Positions 35,138 to 47,999 are shown, counted from the stretch's first letter. The stretch: DNA of 64,000 nucleotides from Turnera subulata (GCA_028386065.3 JAKUCV010001129.1:1-64000), one strand, 5' to 3'. Numbers and translations are program-made. Notes: a model not told the origin generated them from the sequence alone.

Positions 35138-38100
35138 TTAGTTCTTGTGTTGCAGCCTCCCACTTTCTGCACCAGCATAAGGGTCAACCGTAACATTTAT
35201 TACAGCTGGCTTTCTAGCAGAAAAAGATTCAGTAAGAGCAGACTTCAGTTCATCAGGCTTCCCTACAAGGTAACCTTTCCCCCCAAAAGCTTCAATCATA
35301 AGATGATAACCGGCAGCGGGAACAAAAGAAGTGGGCGCAGGATCATCTTTGTGAGGCCCCGTTATCTCTTCGGGGCTCCTTCTATCACCACCATATACCC
35401 CACCATTGTTGAAAACTATCACAACCACAGGTAATTGGTACCGAACCAATGTCTGCAATTTCAAAGTAGATTACATCACATCCATTTTGCTTAATGATGA
35501 AACAGTAGTTCGAATAAAACCAACGAGAGTATTGACAATTAGACAAGCTAAAGGTTAAGGTTCACTGTGAAAAGAAGTGTGGAAAAACTAGCAGTACGGA
35601 GATAAAAGGAGGAAAGAAAAAGCAGCATGATCATTAGATTGTTTGACAAGGAAGAAAAGACCAGCGTGGCAGCATCTAGTGAACTAGGAAGTAATACCAC
35701 AAAACTCATGAACGCTTAGCAAAATGGCCTATTCACAGGCAAAAATACTTCCATCACCAACGGGATATAGCAATATGTCCAACAGGTCAGTAATATCAAG
35801 AGAAACATACAGTTTGAAACTAGAAACACTGCAAGGAAGAAGGAACAAGCCAAGTATGACTGCAACTCTCCATAATAGTAGCAACCAGCTATCTTCTAAA
35901 ATCTAGAAACTAAATAGCAGTCGACTAAAGTCCAAGGCATGCATACAGACTCACAGATTCTATATAAAGAATAAAACCTTTGCCAGAATAGCAGAGACAG
36001 GGGCGAACCAGAATGGAATGCCCTTCTGAACCTAAATAAATGCTGAAGGAAGAGGAATCAACCTTTCCAAATGGCAATTAAGAAAACCTAGCACCCTCCC
36101 AGGATTGCAAAGCATTGAAGGTGCAGGTTTGGTCTCCCAACTATCCTTTATACAATCATGCAATGCCATTACAGTGAAAACTCCAAAGTAAAAGCATACA
36201 GCATCAGGCCAGCTAGAACCAAAGTGAATGTAATGAGATTCACTCGGGGAATTGTGGAATAATTGTTTCAAAATAGTTAGTAGAAATGTATAGCATCCAT
36301 TTATCCTCGTCTGAGAGGATTACGAACAAACCACCTATCTGATTTATGTAAAACCTTGAGCTATCATGTAGAAATCAGATTGAAAAAGCTCCTAGGACAA
36401 AAGACCAAGTTTTCATTACAGCATTCAAATTGAAGACTCTTACTTCTATTGTACTGTTCATGAGGTTCCCTAGCCCTACAAGCCACCTAAATTCTACGCA
36501 AATATGGGCTAGCAAAAATGAATCTCTCAATTAAAGCATAATAATAATTCCGCAGAGAAAAATTGCAGTGTCATAGATATCTTCAACATATTGACCCTTT
36601 TGTGATCAATAGCATAATCTTGCAGGAATTGCCCAATGGAAGCAAATTTTCATCATTCCTTTTAGATCTTGCAAGGCAAGAGAATCTGATTGATGGTGGA
36701 ATGTAAATCATGTATAATGAATCCAAAAACTTGGAAAACAAGAGCCAGCTATTGACCAGTAAAAGAGCAAGAAAAATGAGAATGTCCAAAAACTTCATCC
36801 ATCTCTTATGCGCAATTCATTCAAAAGCATCTAAAAGAATCATACCTCAACTTCCATGGCACTGAACCCAAAACCAGAATCACCTTCCACTGCAACCACA
36901 AGCCGATCAGGCTCAGCAACAGCAGCAGCAATGCAATAGCCCAAACCAACCCCCATAGTGCCCCAAGTCCCAGCATCTAACCTCGTCCTAGGTTCCTTCT
37001 GAACCAACACAGCCCTCCCAACATCCATAGTATTGGCCCCCTCCGAAACCACAACCGGAGCAGGGCTCCCCACAGCCAAAATCGCATCTCTGATGATCCT
37101 CATGGGCGTCATGAAATTAAAGGGCACAACATCCTTGGCCAACTGTCCCTCCATCCTCACCACATTATCCTTGGCCTTATTGGCAATTGCCTCTACCCAA
37201 GGATGACTCTTCCCCAAACAGAAAGGATCATCCTTCACCTCCTTATTGATCAGCTCCAACACACGCCTAGCATCCCCAACCAACCCCAAATGCGGTTTCC
37301 TCAGCTCAATCTCCTCCTCGCTAACATCCACCAGAACAAACTTCACATCCTTAGACCACCTGGGCGGCTCCCCAAAATGCAACAACCAGTTCAGCCTCGC
37401 CCCAACCACCAGCGCCACGTCACACTTCCCTATGGCCAGCGACCTCGCCGCGGTGGCCGCCAGCTCGTGCGTGTCGGGCAACAGCCCTTTCCCCATCGGA
37501 GTGGGCAGAAAGGGAATTCCAGTCCTCTCAACTAACTTCCTCAATTCATCCTCCGCCCTCGCATACGCCGCGCCTTTTCCAAACACAATCAAAGGCCTCG
37601 CCGCGTTTCTTAGCAACTCCACCGCCGTTTCAATCTCCAATTTTTTCCCTACCACATTTTCGGTTCCGTTATCAAGAGTTAGTTTTGCTTGGGCCACCAA
37701 ACTCTCCGCCTCGGATTCCGTCACGGTCTGGTGCAGAACATCCGTGGGGAGGTCGAGGTAACATCCGCCGGGCCGGCCGGCGGCGGAATGGGCCACGACC
37801 TGGGCGACGCAGTTGGGTATGTCTTTGATGTGCTTCGCCTTGACGGAGAACTTGGAGAAGGGTTTAACGGCCTCTATCTGATCGAGCTCCTGGAAGTCTC
37901 CTCTCCCGGCGTCGGCCTGGTCGCAGGAGCCGGAGATCATAATCATGGGCCAGGTGTTGACCATGGCGTTGGAGAGGCCGGCGAGGCCGTGGACGCAGCC
38001 GGGGCCGGAGACGGTGAGGAGGACGCCGGGCTTTCGGGTGAGGTAGCCGTAGGCGGAGGCGGCGTAGCCGGCGGACTGCTCGTTGTGGAAGGCGATGAAG

Positions 38101-38270
38101 CGGATGCCGAGGGCGACGGAGCGGGTGGCGAGGGAGGTGACGGGAATGCCCACGACGCCGAACATGTGAGAGACGCCGCAGGCGGCGAGCGATTTGGCGG
38201 CGAGGGAGTTGCCGTCGAGTAGGGTTACGGAGGAGGGAGTTTGGGGATTAGAAGAAGAGTCCTCCGCCAT
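35138..38270 (-). CDS. HACL: 2-hydroxyacyl-CoA lyase (ThDP-dependent, oxalyl-CoA decarboxylase family)
   Basis: Two exons, complement(36846-38270) and complement(35138-35452), join in phase 0 to 579 codons, close to the plant HACL length. It belongs to the thiamine diphosphate enzymes related to acetolactate synthase. HACL cleaves 2-hydroxyacyl-CoA to a shortened aldehyde and formyl-CoA, as in alpha-oxidation of 3-methyl-branched and 2-hydroxy fatty acids. The PYR domain carries the catalytic Glu in HNEQSAGYAASAYG (residue ~64). The central domain holds FGKGAAYARAEDELR. The PP domain has EGDSGFGFSAMEVE at the end of exon 1 and FNNGG in exon 2, the Mg-ThDP motif split by the intron (GDS in place of GDG). 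The C-terminus GRLQHKN is not a canonical PTS1. The 1393-bp intron shows nothing notable. Confidence 0.92.
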
Positions 38271-38965
38271 GTTGCTTGCGAGTGATTGTAGTGTTACGTG
38301 GAGTGGAGTGGTGGGTGAAGCTTTTTGTAGAAGAGGAGGAAAAATGGGATTTGGTTTCTTCGTTTATATATATACGTATACCCTTATACTGAATTTGTCA
38401 GTGGTGGTGGGGATGGTGGCGTGCGGGTGGGGGCATTAATCATTTATTAGGTGGAAGATTCTACCTTTGTTTTTTCCTTTAATGAAGATTATATAGTGCT
38501 AGTGACTTTTGTAGTGGGGGATAAGGGAAATAGGGGAAAATGGTAGCAGAAGAAACGGTGGAACTTGAGGTAAACAACGTAAGAAGGGTGGTGAGTGATG
38601 ACTGGACCAACGGCTGACGAGACTGAACTAACAACATACAATGGATAAAATTTTGGTTTCAGTTTTGATGTCTACGCGGCGGCGGGACCGGAGGATGTCC
38701 GGATCACTTTTTTTTTTTTATCAATGTCCGGATCACTTTATATATGGGTTCATCGGGTCATGAGGATAAAAACCTGCTATCAAATATTTTTTCTAGTTAA
38801 TATTAGTAAAATAATAATAATGGGTCCTTCAATCTCCCAATGTCAGGGAACAAAACAATGGGTCAGAATGAGGGTATAGATAATAGATAAGAGTGGAAAA
38901 TACAAATAAAGTATGGAGCATGGATAGGGCTAAAGACAATGCTAGCTGCGGGGTAAGACCGGTAT
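38271..38965. other. HACL promoter and spacer
   Basis: Minus-strand TATA-like run at about 38364-38374. A tail-only insertion lies at 38695-38739. A segment at 38567-38640 recurs in diverged form at 41352-41430. Confidence 0.55.
38695..38739. repeat. Tail-only insertion flanked by perfect 16-bp repeats
   Basis: atgtccggatcacttt at 38695-38710 and 38724-38739 enclose 13 bases, mostly T. Consistent with retroposition of a tail fragment with target duplication. Confidence 0.55.
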
Positions 38966-40150
38966 GGGTGAGCAATCGGTACGGTACGGTATACCGTATC
39001 TATTTTTTCGGTAGGAGAATACCGAGGGGACCCTCAACCCATACCGTGTCGAAAATTGGGTCATACTGACTGAATATCGATCGGTTCGTTCAGCATACCA
39101 ATAATATCGAGCCGACTATACACATAAAAAAAAGTTCTGTTTTAAATATAAACTGCCAACTCAATGGAAAAAATCAAAATTTTGAATTTTAATTATTCTT
39201 CTGGGTCAAAGTTACGAATATAAAAAGTGCAAACAAGTATGGAAACTATTTAAGAGTAATTACAACCAAATCTGCAATTAATACAACTACAAATCCTACG
39301 AAAATCTTGTCAAAATTACAGCCAACCATTAATACAAATATAAATCTTAACAGTAATCTTGCCAAAATTATAGTGATCGATTTTGATTGGCAAACCACAA
39401 TCAACCCTTCAAATCCGTTCAAATAGCAAACAGGAAGTCTGGTTAAATGCTAAATAGAGGAGGGGAAATTAACATTTATTTGATGAATTAAACCGGAATT
39501 AGCGGTTAATTAATAGTTTGAAGAACTAGGGTTTTGAAACTACAATTTGGAGATTTTCAATTCTACGCAAAAATCGACAGAGATAGAGGGTGGATAGGAA
39601 GAAATCGAAGATCAAGGAGAAAAGAAAAGAAAAGAAAAATCCACCGAGAGTGGGAATTGAAGGCCGGTTGTTGATGTGGCGAAATGGGGAGAAGACAGGC
39701 GAGTGGCTACGAGGACGGTGGAGGCGACGATGGATGTTGCTGGCCTCGCTCCTTTTCTTGCTGTGGTGGACGGAGGGAGAGAGAGGTGGAGCAGAGACAG
39801 AGAGTCGATTATTGAGAAAGGGATTAGGGTTTTGCTCGAGTAGTTGAGAGAGAAAGAAGGGGTGAAGGCAGAGAGTCGACTTAGGAATTGGGATTTTTTT
39901 AGTTTGTGATTGTGAAGTGTCAACCGGGTGGGTTGGCTAGCTAGGATATTTATATGACAGGGTTCAACCACAATACGGGGTCGGTTACCGACGTACCGAC
40001 AGATACATACCGCCTTCATATCTCCATTTTGCGGTGCGGTATGACACTGAGCCGGCGAGTGTTTTGAAGCCTAATTTCCGACCGATACTGAGCCGATGTC
40101 CATTGGTATTGGCTCGGTACCGTCGGTCGACACTTTTGCACACTCCTAAT
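38966..40150. mobile_element. Candidate non-autonomous hAT-like element
   Basis: The left end tatgggtgagcaatcgg and right end (inverted) taggagtgtgcaaaag share the TA-G-GTG-GCAA pattern common at ends of plant hAT elements. Both sub-terminal regions are full of cggtacggt/ accgtacc-type repeats. No clear 8-bp target duplication was found and no transposase is present, so this is tentative. Confidence 0.45.
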
Positions 40151-40624
40151 AAGTCGATTGGAATTTTGCTTCGTGGGAGAAAAAAGTGAGGCTCAAGTGA
40201 AATAATCACATAGTAACTTAAAACTTTAACGTATTAAGTACAAGGTTCACTTTCATCATACATTATCTATTTGGCCTCTTCCTCTTCCTTTCTCATGTAG
40301 GATATACTATTTGCTCTTGTATTCCAACAATTCCCCTTTCAAGTGTGAGACTCTTCTATATTAGAACTCAGGCCTACTTCCTTTCCAACAGAAATATTTT
40401 GAAACCGTACTTAGAGCCCATTCTTCCACCAAGTCCGTTCCTAGAGCACGTGTTTATCGATGCTTTAAGAGCGCATTCTATCGGCAGCCACAACTTACAA
40501 CTCCACTTTGGCCTGCAACCTACTCTGAAACATGCGTCTTTCAATATCCGCTCTTATCCGGACCCACGGCTTACAACTCCAACAAGGCTTGGACCAAGAG
40601 TCTAACGGCTCTTCTTCCCACATG

Positions 40625-40872
40625 CAAGAGCGGATTTAGGGGGGGCCAACAGGGGTCATGGCCCTCCCTAAGCTTGGGTTATGAATAATTTTAGTAGTAC
40701 CACAACATATGTAAAATGCTAGTTCAGTGGCTAAGAATCGTTCACACTGCCTTGGTTACCTGGGTTTGAGTCTCAGCAATGTCTTTTTTTTACAAGATTT
40801 ACACCAAATTGGCCCCCTTGAAATTTTGGGCCAATGTGGGCCCCCTGAAATTCTACTCTGGCTCCGCCCCTG
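40625..40872. mobile_element. hAT-type MITE (248 bp) with perfect 8-bp target duplication
   Basis: CCCACATG at 40617-40624 and 40873-40880 flanks it. Ends are CAAGAGCGGATTTAGGGGG and, inverted, CAGGGGCGGAGCCAGAG, matching the CAGGGGCGGAGCC-type terminal repeat widespread in plants. No coding capacity. Confidence 0.85.
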
Positions 40873-41059
40873 CCCACATGGAGGCAGCAACCACAGGAGC
40901 ATCAACATTTGGCGAATCCATTCCATTCTAGTCGAAAATCGTACTAGTGACTAGGATACCACATGGTAACTCAAAACCTTACCTATATTACTTAATTAGC
41001 TTCTTTATTTCCAATGTAGTATACACTTCCCCCACTTGTATTCCGACAGTTATATTATA

Positions 41060-41521
41060 TGATATATCACGATCAAGTTAATTTGTTGTTTCGAAATTTC
41101 AATTATTTAGTTAGCTTCGATTGATGATATATTTATTTATTCATTAATTTAGTTTAGCTAACATTAAAGACTGATTAAAACTAATCAAAATTGTCATTGT
41201 AGTTCTGTCATCTTCATGTTGACATTCCCAAACTTAGTTGAATATAATATCAACATATTATTTTAAGTTTTAATTTTTTTTTCTTTTAAATCCAATGTAA
41301 GATTGGCCTTAGCATCACACAAACTCAAAACACCTACAAAGGCACATATATTTGAGGTAATCAGGTAACAACGTAACAACGTAAGAGTGATGATGACTGG
41401 ACCGACGGCCGACTAGACTCTGAACGTACAATCTTCAACCGTGGGTTGAGTTTGAAGTATGGACCAAATAACCCATTGGGCTATAGTCACAATGGGTCCA
41501 AACCCAAAAATATGGTTCACT
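41060..41521. other. AT-rich spacer before the zinc-finger gene
   Basis: No gene seen. 41352-41430 resembles 38567-38640. Confidence 0.5.
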
Positions 41522-42101
41522 GATGATGATGATGGACTGGGTTTTGCTGCCCTACCCGAATCCAAATTTCACTTTTTCCGTCTTGCAACGCAAACGGCAA
41601 ACCTCTGATAGAACCCCAAAACCCTTTTGTCCTCCCCTTGTGGCTTCTGCTGGTTGTTGGTGCCGCTTTCTGCTAGCCGGCGGTGAACCAACGCCGCTAC
41701 TCCTCCCTTTACTTCCTCTTCTCCTTCCAATTTCCTCCTCCTCTTCTGGGCCACCAAGTAGGGTTCTTTCTCTCCACCGAGCCTCCTCGCCGGAATCCCA
41801 TTGTAAGTTCTTGTGTACTAATCTTATTTATCATTGCAATTTATTGGCTGTATTTTATGAGCATCCTTTTCTTATTTATTTTCTTGTTTTTTTTTTTTTT
41901 GAATTCTGAATCATTATCCTCTATGCTCGTTCACTCTCCTTCGTGGAGATTAAATATTGAACCTAATCAGGATTCACCATTGGTCACTAGTTCTTCAATT
42001 TGTTATTATTAGGTTGTTCCTTTCTTGCGATGTTAATTGGTTTGTTTGTCTATTTCTCGACAGCTGAGACAAAGAATTTCTTCTTAAGACAAAAAAAAAA
42101 A

Positions 42102-44339
42102 ATGATAAAGAGGCGATTCTATAAAGTGGAACACGGCGACAATGACTATGCCTCCTCAGACTCATCTTCATCGTCTTCATCGGACTCCGAAGTTGAACCA
42201 GAGCAGGCAGAGGAATCGGAAGACGAAGCTGTTTCTGAGCCTCAGGACAACTCCCAGCCAGAGGCCTCCACTTCCTCAGGTTTTTAAAATTTTTTTCATA
42301 CTTGTTGATTTCTCTTGTTCTGGCCGTAAGTGTGATCAAAATTGCTCAGCGGTTATGTGGAAAAGTAATTGTGGTTATCTGATTGGGTTATTTAACACAG
42401 TAAAGGTTAAATGGTGTATTTTAGGATACCAGCCTGAGGATAGCTCAGCCAATGAGATTGATCCTAATGCAACTGGTATGGTTCTTTTAAAAGTTTTATG
42501 GAATATGGACCGATAACAATGTTAAAATGTTGTGTAATTCGGGAGCATAAGATGTTGTTGCTTCTGTTCTTATTGGCACAACTTTAGCAATTCGGTATCT
42601 TTTTCTTCCATTGTTTGGACGAAATCTGGATCACTAGGTGACTTTTCATTGAATATGATTGGTCCATAATGCATAGGTAGACTGTCAAACTGCTTGTCCG
42701 TGTTTAGGGTAATGCTGCATGCACCAAACTTTCTTTACAGGACGTTATTTTCCTTTTGATATATCTGACTTTATAATTTGGCATGGCAGATTCTAGCAAT
42801 GAAGATGACGAAACTGGAGAGGACGGAGGAATCTTTTCAGGTCCTGTAGTGTCTAGTTATGGTTCTGGTGTTATGGCTGACGAGGACTCAGTTCCAGATG
42901 ATATGCCAGATTGTGTGTTCAAATGCAAGTCGGTTTTCAGGTGCAGAATTTGCCCTAGAATCATCTGTTTGAGTGAGGAGAATATGAGGATTCATCTTGG
43001 TTCTAAGGTAAGAAACTCATATTTTCATTGCAACTTATTCCTTCTCACTTGGTATTGTAAAATGTGTGAACATCTGGTTCCAAATCATGTTAATTGGCCC
43101 TTTTTTCTTCTATTTTTTAATTTTTTTAATTTATCCATGTGCATTAGTGTCTATGCTTCTTGTTACATTCCATACTAGTTCAGATTGCTTTCCTCTTTCT
43201 AAGTTGTATATTTTGCAGTCTTTCATCTCATTTATACAAAGTCTGCACTGCTAGACCATCCTATGGTCGTTGGGCTTGTATTTGAATAGAATAACTAACA
43301 CCTTCATCTTCTTAGTATTGTTACTTGTAATGAACCTCAATCAATCAACTTGCGCCAAATGAATTAGTTTATCTTAGCATGAGTCTAATCTTATCAAGGT
43401 AGAGCCTAGAATTAATTATTGCGTCTGGGTTAAACATTAGGTAGGACTGATACTGTGTAAGGAGACCTGAATGATGCACTTTTGCAGTCCTTGTAGTATT
43501 AAGCCTTGAATTTGCTGTGGTCCTTGGCTTGAAAAGTTTTGTTAATATATATAGACTTCCACCTTCTTCAGACAGATCTGTATGTTCAAAACTCTGTATT
43601 TTTTAGCTCCGCCCTATGTCGTGGAGACTGCAGCATTGTCTTGGACCTGACCCATTGTCATCCTTAAACGAAACTTGTTATTAGTTCAGGGTGTAGTCAA
43701 CCTCAACTGTTGTGTTCAACTACCTTCGACAAGAACTTTGCAGGATGTTTCTTGCTGCTACCAATTCTGTTTGACTGCAGGATAAAATCCTTGCATTTCC
43801 TTGACCGTGCTAGTGTTTTCAATTCACAAAGCAGATTAGAAATATTGGAGATTTCATTTTTTCTTAACATTTTGTTGGTGACACAAAGAAAACTCGTTTA
43901 CGGTTGCAGAGGCATGCTCGTTCTGAGAAGTTACTGAAAGAAAATAGACTCAAAGCCGTGCTTAATTCAGATGGGGAAATTGAGAACCAGGAGACTGCTG
44001 CCGAGATGAATACTCGTATTATAACACTTGCCCAGGTATTTCATTTTAAATATATATCTTGCATTTGTTAGCCCAACCCAAATGAATGCTTTTGGAAGCT
44101 TGTTGTCTATGTTACCAAATTTATTTCCGACTTAAGATGCAGGCCAAGCCAAAAAAGAATAATAGAGGGCGACAGCGACAAAGAATGAGGGCAAAAAAGA
44201 AGGTATAGCTCCATCAATTTGCTTGCAATCACGCTTCCTTTAAGATTTTGTACAGCCTTGGATCGCTTTGATTCCTTTATGTCACTTGCAGAGAGAGGCA
44301 GAGGCAAATCCCAAGAGAAGACGGAAAAATGAGAACTGA
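42102..44339 (+). CDS. Acidic C2H2 zinc-finger nuclear protein
   Basis: Coding exons 42102-42279, 42425-42475, 42790-43007, 43910-44035, 44143-44202 and 44292-44339 give 226 codons with consistent phases and GT-AG ends. A noncoding first exon likely ends at 41801 (GTAAGT). The N-terminus is Ser/Asp/Glu-rich (a run of Ser near residues 20-28), typical of nuclear proteins with phosphorylated acidic tracts. A single zinc finger, C-x2-C-x13-H-x5-H (CRICPRIICL...), spans the exon 3-4 junction. The C-terminus is strongly basic (RQRQRMRAKKKREAEANPK), a likely nuclear or nucleolar signal. The finger resembles the U1/matrin-like type in RNA- or ribosome-related proteins. I do not recognise a named gene. 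The final coding sequence is partly repeated in the 3' UTR (about 44350-44415). Confidence 0.8.
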
Positions 44340-44722
44340 ATCCTGCCAAGGATGCTGAAAAAGAGAACTAAATCCTCAACCAAGAGAAGGCTGAAAATGA
44401 GAACTGAAGACATGCTTGCTTGGATCACTTTAAACAGGCTAATACTGAAAGAAAAGTAGCTAGAGTTTCTGTACTATACCTGCGGCATCCTTTAATTTTC
44501 CAAGATTCAAAAACATGAATTTGCAAGGGTAAACTTGGAAGTATCTATTTGCCTTGAATCCTCAATTTTGGGTTTTTGTAAGACTGGGAATCATATCAAT
44601 ATTAATCTTTAGTGTAGTTGTTATGCTATATAGTTGTCCAAAGCTATCTAATGTTAAAGGAATTAGGTAATATCAGGTATATCAGGTACGCGCATACCTT
44701 TGTGGGAACGTAACATTTGCCG
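44340..44722. other. 3' UTR and spacer of the zinc-finger gene
   Basis: Contains partial repeats of the last exon (gagaact-a, ccaagagaag) and ends in the left target duplication of the SINE. Confidence 0.5.
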
Positions 44723-45016
44723 GCCCTTCAACCTGCCATCTCTAAGACTCGAGTTCGAGTCCCGGCGCTTCCAGTCAAGCCCCATAGTGTGATGCGGCCG
44801 AATATGGCCTTCCACGCGGTGGGGTGCTGGCCGTTGAGTCCGGTGACTCCCCGATATTATGACGCGTAGCAGGTGAGGGTGTCCGCTGGTGCCTCGGTTG
44901 GGCGGTCTCTCCTATGAGGGGGGTCTAATGCCAAGATGTAACCAGTATTGACCGGGGCCTGGACCGACGGAGCGATGATGATACCACTGATGCCTTTTTT
45001 TTTCGACAAAAGAAAA
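44723..45016 (+). mobile_element. tRNA-derived SINE with 17-bp target duplication
   Basis: gaacgtaacatttgccg at 44706-44722 and 45017-45033 are identical. The insert has a Pol III B box (gagttcgagtccc, about 44753) near its start and ends in a T run plus cgacaaaagaaaa. The length of 294 bp suits a plant SINE. Confidence 0.82.
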
Positions 45017-45336
45017 GAACGTAACATTTGCCGCTAAATCTTCACAAAAACGAGTGAATTTGAAAGAATAGTGAAGGCAACAAGAACATTTAGCAGCCCT
45101 TGTATATAAGAGTTGTTGGAACCATATCATTGGCATCAGGAAGAGTACAAGGATTATAAACCTGATCGAAAATGTATATCTTCATATTTTCAAAACTAGG
45201 ATAATCCAATTAGAATACAAAAGGTGTCGGCTAACTGATGCACAAAGGTCCAATAACAAAAAAGCCTTTTGTAAAGCTGCAAAAGCGATCCCGCAGATGG
45301 CTTCGATCAAAATACATCAAACATCGGCATCTAGAA

Positions 45337-46800
45337 TCATTTGGATGGTATGGCATTACTTGGTAGGCCAGTCATGCCATCCTCTTTGACTAAAGGTTGA
45401 CAAGGAGAAGCTGGCAGCTGCTCTTCAATCCCATCATTTTCAGTAGGTTGCTCTTGGTCTTGGTCATGTGGCAAGGGCTCCTCAGCACCTTCAGGTCCTG
45501 CTTCGGTAGAATTCTCTGGATAAAAGTTGATGGGGAACTTTGTAACTCTAGGTTTATCAGACAGAATGTTTCTTTGAACCTTGTCAATTTGCACTTTTGG
45601 TGGAGGTTCCTCCCTCAGCTGCTCTTCTTCATAATCATTGTTCACATAGTACCCCACCCGAACAAATTCCTGACCCAGATAAGAGCAGGTCAACAACAGC
45701 ACTGTCACCCCAATGATATCCTCTTCACGAATCTTAGATGGGTCTGGTGGGTCTGCCTGAAACCCAGAAAGGCAAACATCTCAAAATTATTTCAAAAACA
45801 CAGTAACACACAGATGAAAAGAATTTAAGATACAGAGTTTAATAAAATTGCCTGCAAAACAAAACGGTAGTTTCCAACATTGACTGGCCCAACCAGTACA
45901 CTTTCCAAAAGCTGATCGTATGTTTCATCTTCGGCAGAACCCACGTAGATTAGCTTCCATTCCAAATCTGCAGCCAGATGACAAAATCAATATCTTCTAG
46001 TAATTGAGATGACAATTCTTACTGCAAAGCGATCACGCATATGCCAATTTTTAACAGTTTCAGGCCTCAGATTTGCAACCAAATTGATAAAAAAAATACC
46101 AATGCATTCTATCAATTCAGAGAAGGTATGTACTCTAGAACTAGTAGAAGAAAAGTCATACTCTCAACAGTTTAGGCAGCGCTCTTTGTCCTGGTTTCAT
46201 TTGGTTTCGATGGATGCCACAACCCGTCTTAAATCCAAACCAACAGAAACTGGAACTAATTACATGGTTCCTGACCCTCTATTTCAAGTGAATAACGTTA
46301 ACCGAGCAACTCTTGTCTATTAAGATAACCACCCACGCTAGTATTGTTTCAATGATGATCGAGATCCCAGAACCAATTCAGCCAAATCTAAATAAACCAA
46401 AGGATTTGGCTCAAACTAAAATCCAAAAGACAGCCATTATTACCCACAAAATGGAGAATCACCAGAAAGTACTACATTGACAATAACAAAACAAATCAAT
46501 GGCCATTTCACAACACACGAATAGGTTGAAATCAACAGGCTTCGTCCATAATCCAATCGCAAACAACGAAATAAATAACTTAACCAAAGAAACCCAGACT
46601 AAAATTAATCCATAAAACAATATAAAGTAAAAAGACAAAATGAAAACAACTGACAAGTAAATAAGAAACAAAGGGAGTGAGATGGGGGTACCGTCTTTGA
46701 GAGGAGTCAAGCACTCGTAAGAGATCTCAAACTGGAACGGGGACAGAAACGGCGCCGGATTATCCAGTACAGTGACGTTAGTAATATTCACCGCACTCAT
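45337..46800 (-). CDS. ASF1: Histone H3-H4 chaperone ASF1
   Basis: Three exons, complement(46692-46800), complement(45852-45967) and complement(45337-45756), give 214 codons, within the plant ASF1 range. ASF1 binds H3-H4 dimers and hands them to CAF-1 or HIRA during replication, repair and transcription. The N-terminal ~155 residues form the conserved immunoglobulin-like core: VTVLDNPAPFLSPFQFEISY, then the exon 2 block LEWKLIYVGSAEDE and EEDIIGVTVLLLTCSY. The C-terminal tail is acidic and Pro/Glu-rich, as usual. Intron 2 begins with GC rather than GT (CAG|GCAATT). Two E2F-like sites lie upstream. Confidence in identity is very high. Confidence 0.96.
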
Positions 46801-47156
46801 TTTTTTTTTTTTCCTCCCTCTTTCTATGGCACTCCAAGCAAAATCAGCAAATCACGTCAAATAGAAACCCTAACTCGCAAAACCATTCAGCCAAACCACC
46901 ACAACCAAATTCCTCCTCGGAGAAAACTGAACCACCGCAAAAGCGGGGGACAAAGAGTGATATGAGGAAACCCAGCTGGAATCTATCAGATTCTGGATCT
47001 ATTGGGTGCCCTAGGCGGAGAGCGGCCAAGAGAAAAAGAAAATAGCGAAAGGGGGGGATTGCGTGTGTTTTGATTTTTGAATAGGTTCTGGTTGTAGGGG
47101 TGTGGGGGGCTTTAAGAAGGAAAAGAGGAGAGGCGGTTAATTGGGAATTGCAAATG

Positions 47157-47198
47157 GCGGGAGAATGGTGGGGGTTTGTTGAAAATGGGGAGCGGGAA
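47157..47198 (-). promoter_or_regulatory. Two E2F-like sites upstream of ASF1
   Basis: Minus strand reads ATTCCCGC (around 47192-47198) and TCTCCCGCC (around 47157-47164), resembling TTTSSCGC. Arabidopsis ASF1 genes are reported E2F targets, so cell-cycle control is plausible. No binding evidence here. Confidence 0.45.
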
Positions 47199-47602
47199 TT
47201 GGAATCCATCCTAGGGCTGACCTGGAATTTCTTTTAAATCCCATCTCTGCTCAAACGCAAAAGAGAAAGAGACGCTAAGTACAGAGTACTACATTTTATA
47301 GTATTTATTTTGCTTTAAGAAGAAAACAGAGGAAGATTGCGTTTTGAGGGGGATATACAAGTACAACTCCTTTTCTTTTTTCTTTCTCTCTGTATTTTTG
47401 CTTCGAGGGTTGTTAAGTTTATTTTGATAACTAATATGGTAATTGGTTAACGTATATACAAAGATATATTTCAATAATAGAAAAAAAAAAAACCAAGATA
47501 CATAGTAGTACAAGATCTAAAACAATAAAATATATTAAGAAAATTTATCATGAGATTTTCTCCTAGCCATTGCTTAAACCCCTTTAAGTTTTATTTCATT
47601 CG
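47199..47602. other. Spacer upstream of ASF1
   Basis: AT-rich, no gene seen. Confidence 0.5.
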
Positions 47603-47613
47603 GTGATTAACTT

Positions 47614-47735
47614 TTTTTTTTTTTTAAGAACTTAGAAACTATCCACCACAATCTCCACCCTGGAATCAAACTCATGACCCCTTAGAATTCAATTCAAAAA
47701 AGATCTTCACTACAGACGAAGAGTGTTGCCACTCA
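47614..47735 (-). mobile_element. Short tRNA-derived SINE with 11-bp target duplication
   Basis: gtgattaactt at 47603-47613 and 47736-47746 flanks a 122-bp insert. On the minus strand it starts TGAGTGGCAACACTC (A-box-like), has GAGTTTGATTCC (B-box-like) and ends in an A run. Confidence 0.75.
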
Positions 47736-47999
47736 GTGATTAACTTGCCAAAAGGAAAAGGGACTAATAATAATAAAAAAAAAAAAAAAGCGTTTGCGTC
47801 TGACAGCCCGATCCTGTAGTAATCCATGGGCTTTAAAGAGCTGGACTGACTACTTGGAGAAAAAAAATAAAAAAGAAAAAGAAAATGGGGGATCGATCGG
47901 ATCTTTTTTTTCCAATCCCAAATCCGGTGCTTCTCCTAATAAAGAGGCCTCAGCCCCAAAACATTGTTTAAATTCTCGATGATCCAGTTGAGCTTTCTT

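Noticed and set aside
37689..38222. Plus-strand Gly-rich frame of 177 codons
   Set aside because: Shadow of the GC-rich HACL exon 1 on the opposite strand.
46844..47209. Minus frame upstream of ASF1
   Set aside because: Falls in the ASF1 promoter/5' leader; no domain and composition like leader sequence.
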